The notes: generated from the letters alone by a model not told the origin. Positions 26,522 through 36,563 are shown, counted from the stretch's first letter. The stretch is 64,000 nt of DNA from Planctomycetaceae bacterium (GCA_021732785.1 JAKFUG010000042.1:30092-94091); one strand, 5' to 3'. Made by a program: numbers and translations.

Positions 26522-29500
26522 TTACGGTTGCGGGGCCGTGTTGACGATGATCGAGCCGTTGGCCTGACCATTGAACGGGAAGATAAACCAGGGGAAACCG
26601 ACCCCGTTCAGGTTGTCGATGGTAATCACGTTGTTGACGGTGCCGTTGAAGTTGATGACCCCGGAGGTGGCGAGGAATTCGATCCCGTGTTCATCCCGGA
26701 AGCCATCGTTGTCGGTGAAGTTAAATGTGTTGCCGTTGATGTTGAAGAACGCGGGAGCCGAGACCGCCTGTACGGTCAACCCGCGGGCCTGATCGCCCGC
26801 GGCATTGATGATGTTGTTGTTGATGGTCGAAGTGGTGTTGGCTCCGTAGGTGAGAATCATCCCGGCCGAGCCAAAACCCCCGAGGGTGATATTGTTGGTG
26901 TTTGCCAGCAGGCTGGTCGGTCCCTGCATGTTGACGTTCAGAGCCGTATTCAGCGCCCCGGGACCTTGCAACACGTTGTTGGTCACGGTGACGAGTGACA
27001 GATCCGATGTGAACGGATCCAGGTCGGTGGTAAATCCATCAACGATATTAATACCAGTAGTAAAGTTCCCCAGGAACGTAATTTGGTTGGTGTCGATCAA
27101 GAGCGATTCCGGTCCCGACCAGGCCACGTTGACCGCGGATTGAGCAACGGGATTCGGCACGTTCAGCAGTACGGTGCTGTTCGTCAGCGTCAAACTCATC
27201 GCCGCACCGAAACCCGTTGCCCTCGTCGAGACGCGGATGGCATCCGATACGTTTTCCGTGACATTCAGTTGGTCGAGGAAGAAGACATAGGAATCCTGCA
27301 GTGTATCGGCGTCGATTCCATCTGGCAGGATCAACCCCCCTTCCAGAAAGATTTCCGGAGAACCTGCGGCCCCGTCGTTCTGCAGGAAGCGGGTGTTGAC
27401 AATCGACACAAAGGGGACGTTGAGCGAATGAACGCCCGATGCGCCCGATTGAACGATGCTGGACGAGAAGACTGACAATGTCGTGGCGGTTGCCGGATTC
27501 AATAACCCGGTGACAGGGTCTGTCAAGCCAGACACATCGTTGCGGACAAAGATCCCGTCGGTGGTCCCGAAGATCCCGTTCTGAACGAAGTTCATCGCGC
27601 GAATGGAGATCGCACCGGTATTGCTGGCGAAAATCCCTTCGTTGCTACTTTGAACGATGTTGCCCCCGGCACCGACGATGTCGGTCCCCGGATCGATGAT
27701 CAGTGACAGCCCGGTTCCACCGGCCGTGTTATCGACCATGCGAATGCCTTCGTCACCCGATTGAGTCGATGAGACGCTGGTAAACCGCATGCTGGTGACG
27801 GAGTTCTCCACGTTGATCGCAGAGTCGAACGTGCTCGTCAGGGTTCCCGCCTGCACGAACAGCCCGCCGGTGACGGGATCGGTGGTGCGCACCCCGGCAT
27901 TCAACGCGAAGAGCCCTTCGCCGAATGTACTGTCGATATTCAGGGTTTGAACCGAGACCGTGCCCGGATTGTCGGTGACCGACATCCCGCCCACGGTGTT
28001 CACGAGACCGTTCGCAGTGATACCACCCAGCGAACCGGTAATCGTCAACGTCTGGAAGTTAATGGTGCTCGGATTGGAATCAATCACGACGGCCGTATCA
28101 AACGACGGTCCCAGGTTGTTGTTCTGGACGTCGAAGTTATTCGCGATCGAAGTCAGGCCGCGGAAAATCACGTCTCCCTGCTCGCCGATGATCGAGATTC
28201 CGGTGTTGCCGCGATCGTCGATCGCCACCGTATTGAAGCTGACCGACGATTGGTCGTCGCGGATATCGATGCTGATCCCGGAGAAGTCCGCGATGCTCGT
28301 GATGCCCAGCACGTTGAAATTGCCGGTGTTGTCGGCCACCAGCGGGTCGGCATTGCCGATGCTGATGGCAATCCCGCCGACGCGATTCTGAGGAACCGGA
28401 GGCAAGGGCAACGGCGGCGTGACCAGCAACTCCGTACCGCCCGTCAGCGTGATATCTCGGAAGATGGCATCGCCCGAACTGGCCTGGTAACTGATCGCAG
28501 CCTGATTCGGTGCGCCCGCGCCATTGATAATCGACAGCGAATTGTTGAACCGTATGTCGCCGATGTTGTCGTGGAGCGAGACGCCGCCCACCGACCGATT
28601 CGTGATGCTGACGGCATCGTTGAAAATCGTTCGTCCGGAATTGGCGAGCGTCAGGATTTCAATCCCCTCACCGTCCGGGTTGTCGAGGAAGACGGCCCGG
28701 CTGAAGCTGAAGACGCCGCCGCTGCCGTTGATGTTGATGCCGTCGACTCCGGGTGTCGTGTTCGAGATGCGGACGTCACCAAAGGTCGCGGCGCCGCGGG
28801 CAGTGTTGATCGCAATTCCGCCAGCGTTGTTGTAGATAATCGACGACGGCGTGGCCCCGAAGAGGTCCACCAAACCGCCGGTCGTGCTATCGATCTGGAC
28901 CGCATTTCCGCCGGCGTTCGCGAAGTTATATTCGATATCCGCCGTCGCCGCCGTACCATCCCCTTCGAAGGTGATGAGCGGGGCGCCACCGACGACGTGC
29001 AGCCCCACCTGCGCGGCATTGAGAATGTGCGTGCGATCGAAGGAAACGGTATTCACGTTGGTCAACAGCACGCCGTCGGCTCCGGCGAAGTTGATGTCGA
29101 CCTGGCGAACGACGACATTGTCGACCGAATCGCCAAAGATGCCATTGCCGGTCGTACCGGAAGTCGAGACCGTTTCGTTGCCGAGGCGGAAACCGCTGAA
29201 TTCCGCGTTCGACGCCAGGGTCACGCCATCGCCGATGATGTTGGTGAAGATCGGTCGCAACTCGGCCACGGCCGGGCTCGGATCGTCATTGGCTCGCGGC
29301 AGATTCACCAGTCCGAATGGCTGAATATTGATCTGGTGGACGACGCCATCCGCTTCACCCAGTACGCGAACGTTCGGTTCGAGCACCACACTCGTGTTCG
29401 TATACGCGCTATTAGTATGCACGAAGATAATGTCACCTGGGTAAGGCGACACCGGCACATTAAACGGCGGATTCGTGAAGACGTGCGCCTGGGCCTGCGC

Positions 29501-30592
29501 GATCGTCAGGAAGGGGTCTTCAACCGTTCCCAGGAAGGGCCCGACATTCGGATTCGCCGGATCGTTGGCGACGTGTTCCACAAGATACGGAGTTCCGTCT
29601 GGTTTGAGGGCCACGATCCCGGTTTCCAGCACATCGTTCCGCGCGACCACCGCCGTGTATTGACGTTGAACCGGCGTTGTCATGCGGCTGAACTGCGTCC
29701 GCGGTCGATTGGTGTCTTCGCGGAATCCGCCGTATTGCAGCGCGACGCTGAAGACCACATTGGTGTCGAACTGCTTATCGTTGGTGACTTCCAGCGACAT
29801 GGCGATGTTGGGAGTCACTTCCCCTTGAAGGCGACCTTTCCAGCCCGATGTGCTGCCCACTTTGGGACCGTTGAAATGGTACCAACCGGCAAACATCCGC
29901 ACGTCGTGGCCTTCGGCAAAGCGGCCTGGCAAGGGGACACCGACTTCGTGGTCGAGTCCCCGCATCTGCGTGCCGAACGTTCGGATCTGGTCGTACAGAA
30001 TCTGATTGCCCTCGAATCGAATCGAGTTTTGCAGGAAGCGAAGCCCCAACTCTGCCTGGTCTCGGGAAACTGGAAAATACGTATTCAGCCGCGAATCCCA
30101 GTTTCGGCCGAGCGTTTCGAACCCCATCCCCGCCTGGCGGAACAACGCGCCCGAGGTATTGTCGTAGTCGTAGTAGGCGTTGATGCCGACGATGCGGTCC
30201 CACTGGCGAATGTAATGACGGTAACCCGTTCCAACGCTGGCAGCCCATCCGTCCCGGTCGCTGCGTAAGCCCCGCGCATTGCCGAAGAGCATGCCATCTT
30301 CCAGGAAGAAATAGGGCATGACTTCCACGGGAGCGATGCCGCTTTGGCGACCGATCCCAGGGCCCGTCACATACCCGGCACGCCATAAAGCCCCCAGGGA
30401 CGAACCGCGCTGGCCGGTCACCTGGTCGCTATAGAAGATGCTATCTTCCAGCGCACTGCGGGATGGGTCATTGGACTCTTGCCCTAAGCCGAGGCTGGGC
30501 CAGATCGCCAGCCACAGGGCGATGCCGATCCAGGCGCAACGCCAGCCAAGGGGCATTAAGTCACTCGTTCGACGCGGATTGAACCACTGCAT
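26522..30592 (-). CDS. Inverse autotransporter beta-domain protein with large beta-helix passenger
   Basis: 1356 aa. Signal peptide (CAWIGIALWLAIWPSLGLGQ), then an outer-membrane beta-barrel of the inverse-autotransporter (intimin/invasin-like) type, about residues 40-310 (GTGYRHYIRQWDRIVGINAYYDYDNTSG-like core; FAGWYHFNGPKVGS; QGEVTPNIAMSLEVTNDKQFDTNVVFSVALQYG). The rest, about 330-1356, is a passenger with many Asn/Val/Ile-rich rungs typical of right-handed parallel beta-helices (NGIFGDSVDNVVVRQVDINFAGADGVLLTNVN), plus a DUF1565-like start (GTVEDPFLTIAQAQAH). The frame continues 84 codons upstream but ATG 30592 has AAAGGTG before it and begins the signal. Probable surface adhesin or polysaccharide-binding protein. 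Confidence 0.83.
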   Translation of the reverse strand: MQWFNPRRTSDLMPLGWRCAWIGIALWLAIWPSLGLGQESNDPSRSALEDSIFYSDQVTGQRGSSLGALWRAGYVTGPGIGRQSGIAPVEVMPYFFLEDGMLFGNARGLRSDRDGWAASVGTGYRHYIRQWDRIVGINAYYDYDNTSGALFRQAGMGFETLGRNWDSRLNTYFPVSRDQAELGLRFLQNSIRFEGNQILYDQIRTFGTQMRGLDHEVGVPLPGRFAEGHDVRMFAGWYHFNGPKVGSTSGWKGRLQGEVTPNIAMSLEVTNDKQFDTNVVFSVALQYGGFREDTNRPRTQFSRMTTPVQRQYTAVVARNDVLETGIVALKPDGTPYLVEHVANDPANPNVGPFLGTVEDPFLTIAQAQAHVFTNPPFNVPVSPYPGDIIFVHTNSAYTNTSVVLEPNVRVLGEADGVVHQINIQPFGLVNLPRANDDPSPAVAELRPIFTNIIGDGVTLASNAEFSGFRLGNETVSTSGTTGNGIFGDSVDNVVVRQVDINFAGADGVLLTNVNTVSFDRTHILNAAQVGLHVVGGAPLITFEGDGTAATADIEYNFANAGGNAVQIDSTTGGLVDLFGATPSSIIYNNAGGIAINTARGAATFGDVRISNTTPGVDGININGSGGVFSFSRAVFLDNPDGEGIEILTLANSGRTIFNDAVSITNRSVGGVSLHDNIGDIRFNNSLSIINGAGAPNQAAISYQASSGDAIFRDITLTGGTELLVTPPLPLPPVPQNRVGGIAISIGNADPLVADNTGNFNVLGITSIADFSGISIDIRDDQSSVSFNTVAIDDRGNTGISIIGEQGDVIFRGLTSIANNFDVQNNNLGPSFDTAVVIDSNPSTINFQTLTITGSLGGITANGLVNTVGGMSVTDNPGTVSVQTLNIDSTFGEGLFALNAGVRTTDPVTGGLFVQAGTLTSTFDSAINVENSVTSMRFTSVSSTQSGDEGIRMVDNTAGGTGLSLIIDPGTDIVGAGGNIVQSSNEGIFASNTGAISIRAMNFVQNGIFGTTDGIFVRNDVSGLTDPVTGLLNPATATTLSVFSSSIVQSGASGVHSLNVPFVSIVNTRFLQNDGAAGSPEIFLEGGLILPDGIDADTLQDSYVFFLDQLNVTENVSDAIRVSTRATGFGAAMSLTLTNSTVLLNVPNPVAQSAVNVAWSGPESLLIDTNQITFLGNFTTGINIVDGFTTDLDPFTSDLSLVTVTNNVLQGPGALNTALNVNMQGPTSLLANTNNITLGGFGSAGMILTYGANTTSTINNNIINAAGDQARGLTVQAVSAPAFFNINGNTFNFTDNDGFRDEHGIEFLATSGVINFNGTVNNVITIDNLNGVGFPWFIFPFNGQANGSIIVNTAPQP

Positions 30593-31151
30593 CGAAACAC
30601 CTTTGCGGGTACGGACATTCACGGCCGGCGCCGTGACCAGGCCGAATCTATGCGGACACAATGTGATCTCGGGAGAGAGACGGCGGGTTTTAGCGGGCCG
30701 TACTTCCCCGATCAATGTGAATCCCCCGCCGCAAGTCCGGTTTACCCCCCAGAACGGGGCATTCCGACCGGAATTGCAAAAAGTGCATCTGCAAATCGGC
30801 GGAAATTGCCACCGCAACGCCCAAAAACGCCGCTGAAAGAGCATGCCCGCACGACATCTCGTGCTCCGGGACGGAAGGGACTGTCCCTAATGGGTCAGTT
30901 TGAAGAGTCGGGGCGGGGGCTCCGCCCGATGAATGTGAAAATCAACCGAAAATCATCGGTCGGGGCCCCCGCCCTGACGCCTTTCCATTCAAACGGACTC
31001 ACCAGGAGACTGTCAGAGCCGTGCGGGAGAGTGACCCGCGAATCGCCGCCGCGCTCTTCCACGCACATTTATAGAGTACGACGGCCTCTTTCCAGCACAA
31101 ATCCCGCTGAAAAACCGTTCGGAACCGGGGTCCGCTTGCCGGCGATGTCGT
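30593..31151. other. Intergenic region, 559 bp, holding palindromic repeat A1
   Basis: Upstream region of the autotransporter gene and downstream region of an oxidoreductase. It holds repeat A1 (30895-31003). Left of that is a C-rich stretch (ATCCCCCGCCGC, TTTACCCCCCAG) without a recognised gene. Confidence 0.6.
30895..31003 (+). repeat. Palindromic intergenic repeat, family A, copy 1
   Basis: Outer arms CAGTTTGAA and TTCAAACGGACTCACC, inner GC-rich arms (AGTCGGGGCGGGGGC and GGGGCCCCCGCCC) around a spacer ATGTGAAAATCAA. This copy is the most diverged in its stem but keeps pairing through changes on both sides and G-T pairs. Spacer orientation taken as forward. Confidence 0.9.
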
Positions 31152-32189
31152 TCACAAGGGCACAGAAACGACTTCATTGGTGGCCGCGCTGCGGGCGACC
31201 GCCTCAGTGAATTCCATTCCCGCCACACCAATCTCAAAAGTGTTGAGCCGGACAGGTTCTTCTTTCCGGATCGCCGCCATGAATTCCTCTTCCACACGCC
31301 AGCGCCCACAGCGTTCCGGGGGAATTTCGACGCGGCGCATCGTGGCATCGCCCGAACGGCCAATCCACAATTGTTCGCCGTCGGGTTCAAACCGCACCTT
31401 GATCGTTCCCAACGATCCATACAGGTGAATCTGCTTGCCGGGGCCGAACAGCGAGATTCCACTGAAATGGTACAGCCCGCGGATTCCCTCGGCGGCTTGG
31501 GTTAACACGTGCGCGTGGTCCGGCACGGTAACGGGAATTTTTTTGGGACTCGCCGGGTCCCAGCGTTCGGGTTCAAAAATCTGTGACTGGCAGAAAACTC
31601 GCGTCGGTGCGGGAAGCCAGCGCATCGCGGTTTCATGCAAAATTCCCAGCGAAAGCGTGTTCAGGCCGCTCTTTTCCCGATCCTGCCGCCAGTGCAGCGG
31701 GCGGCTGTAATCGTGGAATCGGTGATCCACTCCCAACACGACGTAATCCCGCAGCGTGCCGAGGAACCCATCGCCGATCATGTCCACAATTCTCTGACCG
31801 ACGGTGAGTCCGAACGGGCTGGGAACCAACATGGCGACACAATCGGGATGCGCCATCGCCGCGGCCTGCATGGCCCGGGCTTCGGCAAGATTGCGGGCCA
31901 TGCGGGCTTCTGTGAGGACATGCTTCCCCACCGCGAGTGCTGCACAAGTCACAGGCGCATGCAAATCGGGCCAGGTCCCGACGACCACGGCGTCAATCTG
32001 CGGATCGGCGACTAACGCTTCCCAGGACGGAAACTGCCGCGGAATCTGGAGTTGGCCCGCGGCTTTGGCGGTGGATTCGGGGGTGCTGTTCGCTACGCCG
32101 GTAATTTCCACGCCAGCAATGGCTCGCAAGCCCGGAATATGGCGTGTCCGCGTGTTTTCCCCGGCCCCCACAATTCCCACTCGAATCAT
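31152..32189 (-). CDS. Gfo/Idh/MocA family oxidoreductase (cytoplasmic)
   Basis: 345 aa with a typical nucleotide-binding start (IRVGIVGAGENTRTRHIPGL) and no export signal. The usual EKP motif is replaced by TEARMARN (HVLTEARMARNLAEAR), so the catalytic lysine-proline pair is missing; R or other residues may substitute, or the activity may be altered. The C-terminal domain includes GVDHRFHDYSRPLHWRQ and LGILHETAMRWLP. The GTG at 32204 is possible, but the ATG at 32189 has GAAGGTG at good spacing. Substrate unknown. Confidence 0.85.
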   Translation of the reverse strand: MIRVGIVGAGENTRTRHIPGLRAIAGVEITGVANSTPESTAKAAGQLQIPRQFPSWEALVADPQIDAVVVGTWPDLHAPVTCAALAVGKHVLTEARMARNLAEARAMQAAAMAHPDCVAMLVPSPFGLTVGQRIVDMIGDGFLGTLRDYVVLGVDHRFHDYSRPLHWRQDREKSGLNTLSLGILHETAMRWLPAPTRVFCQSQIFEPERWDPASPKKIPVTVPDHAHVLTQAAEGIRGLYHFSGISLFGPGKQIHLYGSLGTIKVRFEPDGEQLWIGRSGDATMRRVEIPPERCGRWRVEEEFMAAIRKEEPVRLNTFEIGVAGMEFTEAVARSAATNEVVSVPL

Positions 32190-32404
32190 CCCGCGCACCT
32201 TCACAGATGACCTTCCGCAATCCCTACGCCCCTCAGGCGAGCTCCCCAGTTTAGCCTCCCGTTCGTCCGCAGGCTACTTGAGGCAACACGGACAGTCTTC
32301 AATTGGGGCTGCGGGGTCAAGCTCGGAGGAAAGTCCGCCTCGATGCCGGTGCCAACATCTGTTCGTAAGGTCAGTTTTTGGTGAGTGGGAGCTGTTGTGC
32401 AAGG

Positions 32405-33154
32405 TTACTCGGCGCGAATCACCTTCTGCAGAATGTAGAGATCGATTACCTCGGGCTGATCGACATTGTACCCCGCTGCGATCCGCAGATCAGAGTCAAC
32501 ATAGCGATTCCATAACCGCCCCTGGACACCATTAGGCCCCGGAACCTCGATCACCGGAAGCTTGCCCGCATCAACGGCCCGAACCAGCAAGGAGAGGGGT
32601 AACACCTTCGGGATATGGCCGAAAAACACGCCATTGAAAACGAAGGTCAATGCGATCACATTCCGTTTGGGTTGTCCCGCAGTTCCCGCACCAGCGGGAT
32701 CAACAATGGTATACGCTCCCTTGAGGTAGTTCTGCAAAGTGAGCTTCGCGCTGAACAGAGTCAGTTCAAACTCCGAGACGTTGTAATAGAAGCCGTTCTC
32801 GACCACCTGAAAAATGCGATCGCGCGGTTGTTGGAGCGAGACCGGACCAAAGTCGAAATTGAACGAAATATCCGGGTCGTCGTACCACAGATTTTTCCAT
32901 GGAACCTGCGTCAGAGCCACTTCGTTCACTGGGCGGTTGTCGACGTACCAGGCTTCTAATTGTGCAATCAACGGCTCCAGTTCCGCCCGAATGGCGGGTA
33001 TATTTTCTATGTTGGAAGTGTTAGCCGCAGTGATTTCAATGATCTGCTGCTTCACGGCTTGCAGTTCCGGTGGCAAATCGGCGGCTGTCGCCACAGAACC
33101 AATTCCGACGATGGCGGTCGCCCATACTGCCGTAACAGAGAGAAATTGAAGCAT
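32405..33154 (-). CDS. Secreted PAP/fibrillin-like protein
   Basis: 249 aa. Signal peptide (MLQFLSVTAVWATAIVGIGSVATAA), then a helix-rich segment (LPPELQAVKQQIIEITAANTS) and a beta-rich domain. The C-terminal stretch (NRYVDSDLRIAAGYNVDQ, then DLYILQKV) matches the lasting signature of the plastid lipid-associated (PAP/fibrillin) family, Y-x-D-x-D-L-R-I...G...L-x-x-L-x-K; an aromatic-rich strand VPWKNLWYDDPD may be the W..LY motif. In plants and cyanobacteria these lipocalin-like proteins bind lipids or carotenoids. Distant and not proven by motif alone. The GTG at 33193 is an alternative start; ATG 33154 begins the signal. Confidence 0.65.
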   Translation of the reverse strand: MLQFLSVTAVWATAIVGIGSVATAADLPPELQAVKQQIIEITAANTSNIENIPAIRAELEPLIAQLEAWYVDNRPVNEVALTQVPWKNLWYDDPDISFNFDFGPVSLQQPRDRIFQVVENGFYYNVSEFELTLFSAKLTLQNYLKGAYTIVDPAGAGTAGQPKRNVIALTFVFNGVFFGHIPKVLPLSLLVRAVDAGKLPVIEVPGPNGVQGRLWNRYVDSDLRIAAGYNVDQPEVIDLYILQKVIRAE

Positions 33155-33517
33155 GCTGACGCTCGTGAAAAATTTCAGGAAACGGAATCGCACAGCAGAT
33201 TGTAGTCGGGATCAGCGTTTCGGCCAGTTTTTTGCCACGCAACCCCCCCGATTTCGATATCGACCGGTGGTCAACGGGCGTGTTTCAACATGGGTCTCAT
33301 CCGCATTCCCGGAATCCTCAACTCGTTTTGAAACGTGCCGCTCATCACGCGCCGTTCATTGTGAGGATCGGTCTCAAGGGCTGCAAACTCACGGACGATG
33401 AAGCCTGACAGACCATGGAATGAGTCGGTCCTGTGCCGTGTCGGCCGCGCGATGGTCGTCATCGTACACGTAAGACTCACCCGGGTCAGCGTGAGCCGCG
33501 AACCTGCCGGCAACGAA
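33155..33517. other. Intergenic region between thrS and the PAP/fibrillin-like gene
   Basis: 363 bp. A minus-strand frame of 93 codons (33271-33552) overlaps the end of thrS and has no ribosome binding site. I do not accept it as a gene. Otherwise nothing is recognised. Confidence 0.5.
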
Positions 33518-35701
33518 TCAATACTCGTTCGCTTGCTCCGTCCCGGCATCAAAAGATTGGAAGGTCGATTTTTTCACCTGTCGGATGACCTTCTGGTCGA
33601 TCTCGGCTCGCAGTTTGGCGATGGCGTCGGCGATCGGCATGGCCCCGAGTTCACCGTCGATGCGATCACGGACGGAAACGGTGCCGTTTTCGACATCGCG
33701 GCCGCCGACGACGAGCATGTATGGGATCAACTCCACCTGCGCGTCACGAACCTTGGCGTTGATCTTGCTGCTGCGGAGATCGCACGAGACGCGGAAACCG
33801 GCCGCGCGGAATTGTTGCTCGACCTGCTTGGCGTATTCCTCGAACTTCTCGCCGATGGACATCACGCGGACCTGTTCCGGCGCGAGCCACAACGGGAACG
33901 CCCCGGCAAAGTGCTCGATGAGCATGCCGGTGAAGCGTTCCATTGACCCGAACGGAGCGCGGTGAATCATCACCGGCCGGTGTGATTGGTTGTCCGCGCC
34001 AATGTATTCCAGTTGGAAGCGTTCGGGCAGATTGTAATCGAGTTGGACAGTGCCGAGTTGCCATTCGCGACCGATGGCGTCGCGGACCATGAAGTCGGTT
34101 TTCGGCCCGTAAAACGCCGCTTCGCCGGGGCATTCGGTATAGTTCAGACCCGAGTCTTGCAGCACTTTCCGCAAGGTGCTCTGTGCCTGTTCCCACAATT
34201 CGGGTGAGCCAACGTACTTGTCCGACGCCGGGTCGCGGCTGGAAAGCTGCACACGGTAGTCGTCGAGGCCGACACTGCCGAGCACGAATTTCACAAGGTC
34301 GAGAGTGTCCTTGAATTCCTGTTCGACTTGCTCCGGAGTGCAGAACAGGTGCGCATCATCCTGGGTGAGGCCGCGGACGCGCAGCATCCCGTTCAATTCG
34401 CCCGATTGCTCATGGCGATAGACAGTCCCGAACTCAGCCAGCCGTACGGGTAAGTCGCGGTAACTGCGCGGTTGGGCTTTGTAGATTTGAATGTGATGCG
34501 GGCAGTTCATCGGTTTGAGGAGATAGCGTTCGTTCTGCTTTTCCCAGGCGCGTAGAAATTCGATTCGTTCGGTTTTTGATCCGCTCAGCGGCAAGCGTGA
34601 CAGGTCGACACCCAAAACGCGCGCAGAATCGTGGAGCTTCGCTTCGTCGGCGGCGGTGAGGGAATCCTCCTGCAGCTTGCGAATCCAGAAGTCGACGAGT
34701 TGCCCGCCGTCATGACCGTACAGCGGCGCGAACTGCGAATCCCGGTAGTACGGAAAATGGCCGCTGATTTCGTAGAGTTCCACCCGCGCGATATGCGGGG
34801 TGTAAACCGGCTGGTAACCCCGTTTGAGAAGTTCCTGCTTGATGAAATCTTCGAGCAGCGACCGAACGGTGGCCCCCTTCGGCATCCAGAGGCACAACCC
34901 CTGGCCGACATCGCCGCTGATGGTGAAGAGCCCGAGTTGCTTGCCCAGCACGCGATGGTCGCGGCGTTTGGCTTCGTTGACCTGTTCGAGGTAGGCATCG
35001 AGGTCCTTCTGCGAGAACCACGCGGTGCCATACACCCGCTGTAATTGCTGGCCGGAGGCGTCACCCTTCCAGTAAGCCCCGGCGACCGACAACAGCTTGA
35101 ACGCTTTGATCCGCTTGGCATCGGGCACATGCGGGCCGCGGCAGAGATCGACGAATTCGCCCTGCCGATAAAAACTCACGCTGCCATGATCGGCGAGACC
35201 GGTCCGAATGTGTTCCGCTTTGAGTTTCTGCGACATTCCTTCCACGAGCGCCACGGCTTCATCGCGACCACACAGAAACCGCTCGAACGGTTCGGCAGCG
35301 TTAGCGAGTTTCGCCATCTCGGCTTCGATCCGCGGGAAATCGTCCTCGCTGAGTTGATGCGACAACGCCATGTCGTAGTAGAAACCGTGGCCGGTGGTCG
35401 GACCGAAGGCCAACTCCACGCCGGGGAAGAGCCGCATCACCGCGCGGGCCATCAGATGGGCACATGAATGCCGCAGCAGACCAAGCGCTTGCGGGTCTTT
35501 TTCGGTGAGAATCTGCACCGGGACCGGACGGATTTCGGTGACTTCCGCGAGCGGCTTCATCAGATCGATGGTCGCCCCGGCGGCAATCGCACCCAGCGCG
35601 GATTGGGCCAGTCGTGGGCTGATTTTCTGAGCGACATCGAAGGCGGTGGCGTGATCGGCGAACTCGTGAACCGAGCCGTCGGGCAGAGAGACAGACAACA
35701 T
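33518..35701 (-). CDS. thrS: Threonine--tRNA ligase
   Basis: Charges tRNA-Thr with threonine in the cytoplasm. 727 aa, a little longer than the common 640. Domains: TGS (1-65, [28 protein letters not shown]), editing/SAD domain (about 75-280; [17 protein letters not shown], and [12 protein letters not shown] with the conserved cysteine), class II catalytic core (about 290-600; motif 2 [29 protein letters not shown], zinc site MNCPHH, motif 3 APFGSMERF) and anticodon-binding domain (to the end, [21 protein letters not shown]). The upstream open frame adds 35 basic residues without family support; ATG 35701 starts the TGS domain. A good promoter lies about 115 bp upstream. Confidence 0.97.
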   Translation of the reverse strand: MLSVSLPDGSVHEFADHATAFDVAQKISPRLAQSALGAIAAGATIDLMKPLAEVTEIRPVPVQILTEKDPQALGLLRHSCAHLMARAVMRLFPGVELAFGPTTGHGFYYDMALSHQLSEDDFPRIEAEMAKLANAAEPFERFLCGRDEAVALVEGMSQKLKAEHIRTGLADHGSVSFYRQGEFVDLCRGPHVPDAKRIKAFKLLSVAGAYWKGDASGQQLQRVYGTAWFSQKDLDAYLEQVNEAKRRDHRVLGKQLGLFTISGDVGQGLCLWMPKGATVRSLLEDFIKQELLKRGYQPVYTPHIARVELYEISGHFPYYRDSQFAPLYGHDGGQLVDFWIRKLQEDSLTAADEAKLHDSARVLGVDLSRLPLSGSKTERIEFLRAWEKQNERYLLKPMNCPHHIQIYKAQPRSYRDLPVRLAEFGTVYRHEQSGELNGMLRVRGLTQDDAHLFCTPEQVEQEFKDTLDLVKFVLGSVGLDDYRVQLSSRDPASDKYVGSPELWEQAQSTLRKVLQDSGLNYTECPGEAAFYGPKTDFMVRDAIGREWQLGTVQLDYNLPERFQLEYIGADNQSHRPVMIHRAPFGSMERFTGMLIEHFAGAFPLWLAPEQVRVMSIGEKFEEYAKQVEQQFRAAGFRVSCDLRSSKINAKVRDAQVELIPYMLVVGGRDVENGTVSVRDRIDGELGAMPIADAIAKLRAEIDQKVIRQVKKSTFQSFDAGTEQANEY

Positions 35702-35813
35702 GGGCAAAACGCTTTCGGGAACGTCCCGCTCCGCAACCGCCCGGCGACGACCCGCACGAATGAGTCGTCGCCTGAAAGTCCGGAATGATCGGAACTTGCG
35801 ACACAAGACCGGG

Positions 35814-35843
35814 CTTATACCGCACCGCGCACGGCACCGTCAA
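35814..35843 (-). promoter_or_regulatory. Sigma-70-like promoter of thrS
   Basis: On the minus strand: TTGACG, 18-bp spacer, TATAAG. Close to consensus in both boxes and about 115 bp upstream of the thrS start codon. Confidence 0.6.
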
Positions 35844-35959
35844 TCGCGGAGCAAGTCCCACGACGTGGCGACAGCGTTTCGCCGGACTTCACGAAGCGGT
35901 CATTCCTGACGGACATCGTCATAGAGACACAATCGAAGTGTCAGGTTCGAGTCGTGGGC

Positions 35960-36060
35960 CAGTTTGAATGCAAAGACGTCGGGGCAGGGGCCCCGACCTA
36001 TCATTTGAGTTGATTTTTCACATCCATAGGTCGGGGCCCCGCCCCGACTCTTCAAGCTGA
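35960..36060 (-). repeat. Palindromic intergenic repeat, family A, copy 2
   Basis: Outer arms CAGTTTGAA-like and TTCAAGCTGA; inner arms GTCGGGGCAGGGGCCCCGAC and its near complement; spacer reads GTTGATTTTTCACATCC, which is the reverse complement of the spacer in copies 1 and 3. The element is therefore inserted in the opposite direction here. Confidence 0.92.
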
Positions 36061-36068
36061 ATCACGTG

Positions 36069-36563
36069 TCAGGTTCGGCCGACTTGGGCGGAATGATCAA
36101 TGGGTTTCCATGTCGAAAACGTCGCGGCTTGTCCAAGGTGCTCGCCATTGGAAGAAATGAGATTCCACACAGTGGCCTGTTCGATCAGGAACCGCTTACC
36201 GGTGGAACTGATGCGGATGCCGCGGTAATCGTTCACAAAGCCGTCGCGTGCCGTCCGTTCCAGCAGGCGGGCCCGCTCGTCGCGATGCAACGGCTCGGCG
36301 GTTAACCGTGAGGGCATCGTCAACAGCGTCGGAATGTCGACTTCCCACAGTTTCAATGCGATCTGATTGCCATAGTTCAAAATGGGATCGGCCTGCGTGC
36401 CATGCGAGACGGCCACAAACGGAGCGTGATACAACGCGGCGGCTTGGTCCTCCACCGACCCCGCGCGCGGCAGGAGTTGTTCCCCAACCCAGCGATGATA
36501 CGAATCGAGCAGGATTTGCGTGTGGGTGATCCAGTTGTGGTCGCGCCAGGGGGTGATTGTCAC
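36069..36563 (-). CDS. MEKHLA domain-containing protein
   Basis: About 164 aa made almost wholly of a MEKHLA domain, a PAS-related domain first noted in plant HD-ZIP III proteins: HTQILLDSYHRWVGEQLLP, APFVAVSHGTQADPILNYGNQIALKLWEVD, PSRLTAEP, RIRFL-type stretch YRGIRISSTGKRFLIEQATVWNL and GEHLGQAATF. It is cytoplasmic with no signal. The start is uncertain: the frame opens at a TTG (36623) but I prefer GTG at 36563, which has GGAA upstream and matches family length. It follows the sulfatase gene by about 75 bp on the same strand. Ligand and role are unknown. Confidence 0.82.
   Translation of the reverse strand: MTITPWRDHNWITHTQILLDSYHRWVGEQLLPRAGSVEDQAAALYHAPFVAVSHGTQADPILNYGNQIALKLWEVDIPTLLTMPSRLTAEPLHRDERARLLERTARDGFVNDYRGIRISSTGKRFLIEQATVWNLISSNGEHLGQAATFSTWKPIDHSAQVGRT

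Larger units (their letters stand above)
35702..36068. other. Intergenic region upstream of thrS with repeat A2
   Basis: 367 bp. Holds the thrS promoter candidate (35814-35843) and palindromic repeat A2 (35960-36060). No T-box-like conserved sequence is seen. Confidence 0.6.

Noticed and set aside
27947-30268. Long plus-strand frame (773 codons) opposite the autotransporter gene
   Set aside because: It has an arginine-rich, artificial composition typical of an antisense shadow of a biased coding strand, with no ribosome binding site.
32326-32337. GGAGGAAAGTCC, the conserved core near the 5' end of RNase P RNA
   Set aside because: The region downstream is occupied by a minus-strand gene and lacks the ACAGA 3' motif and the helices needed; only 12 bases match, likely chance.
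33271-33552. 93-codon minus-strand frame past the end of thrS
   Set aside because: No ribosome binding site, overlaps thrS, no family features.
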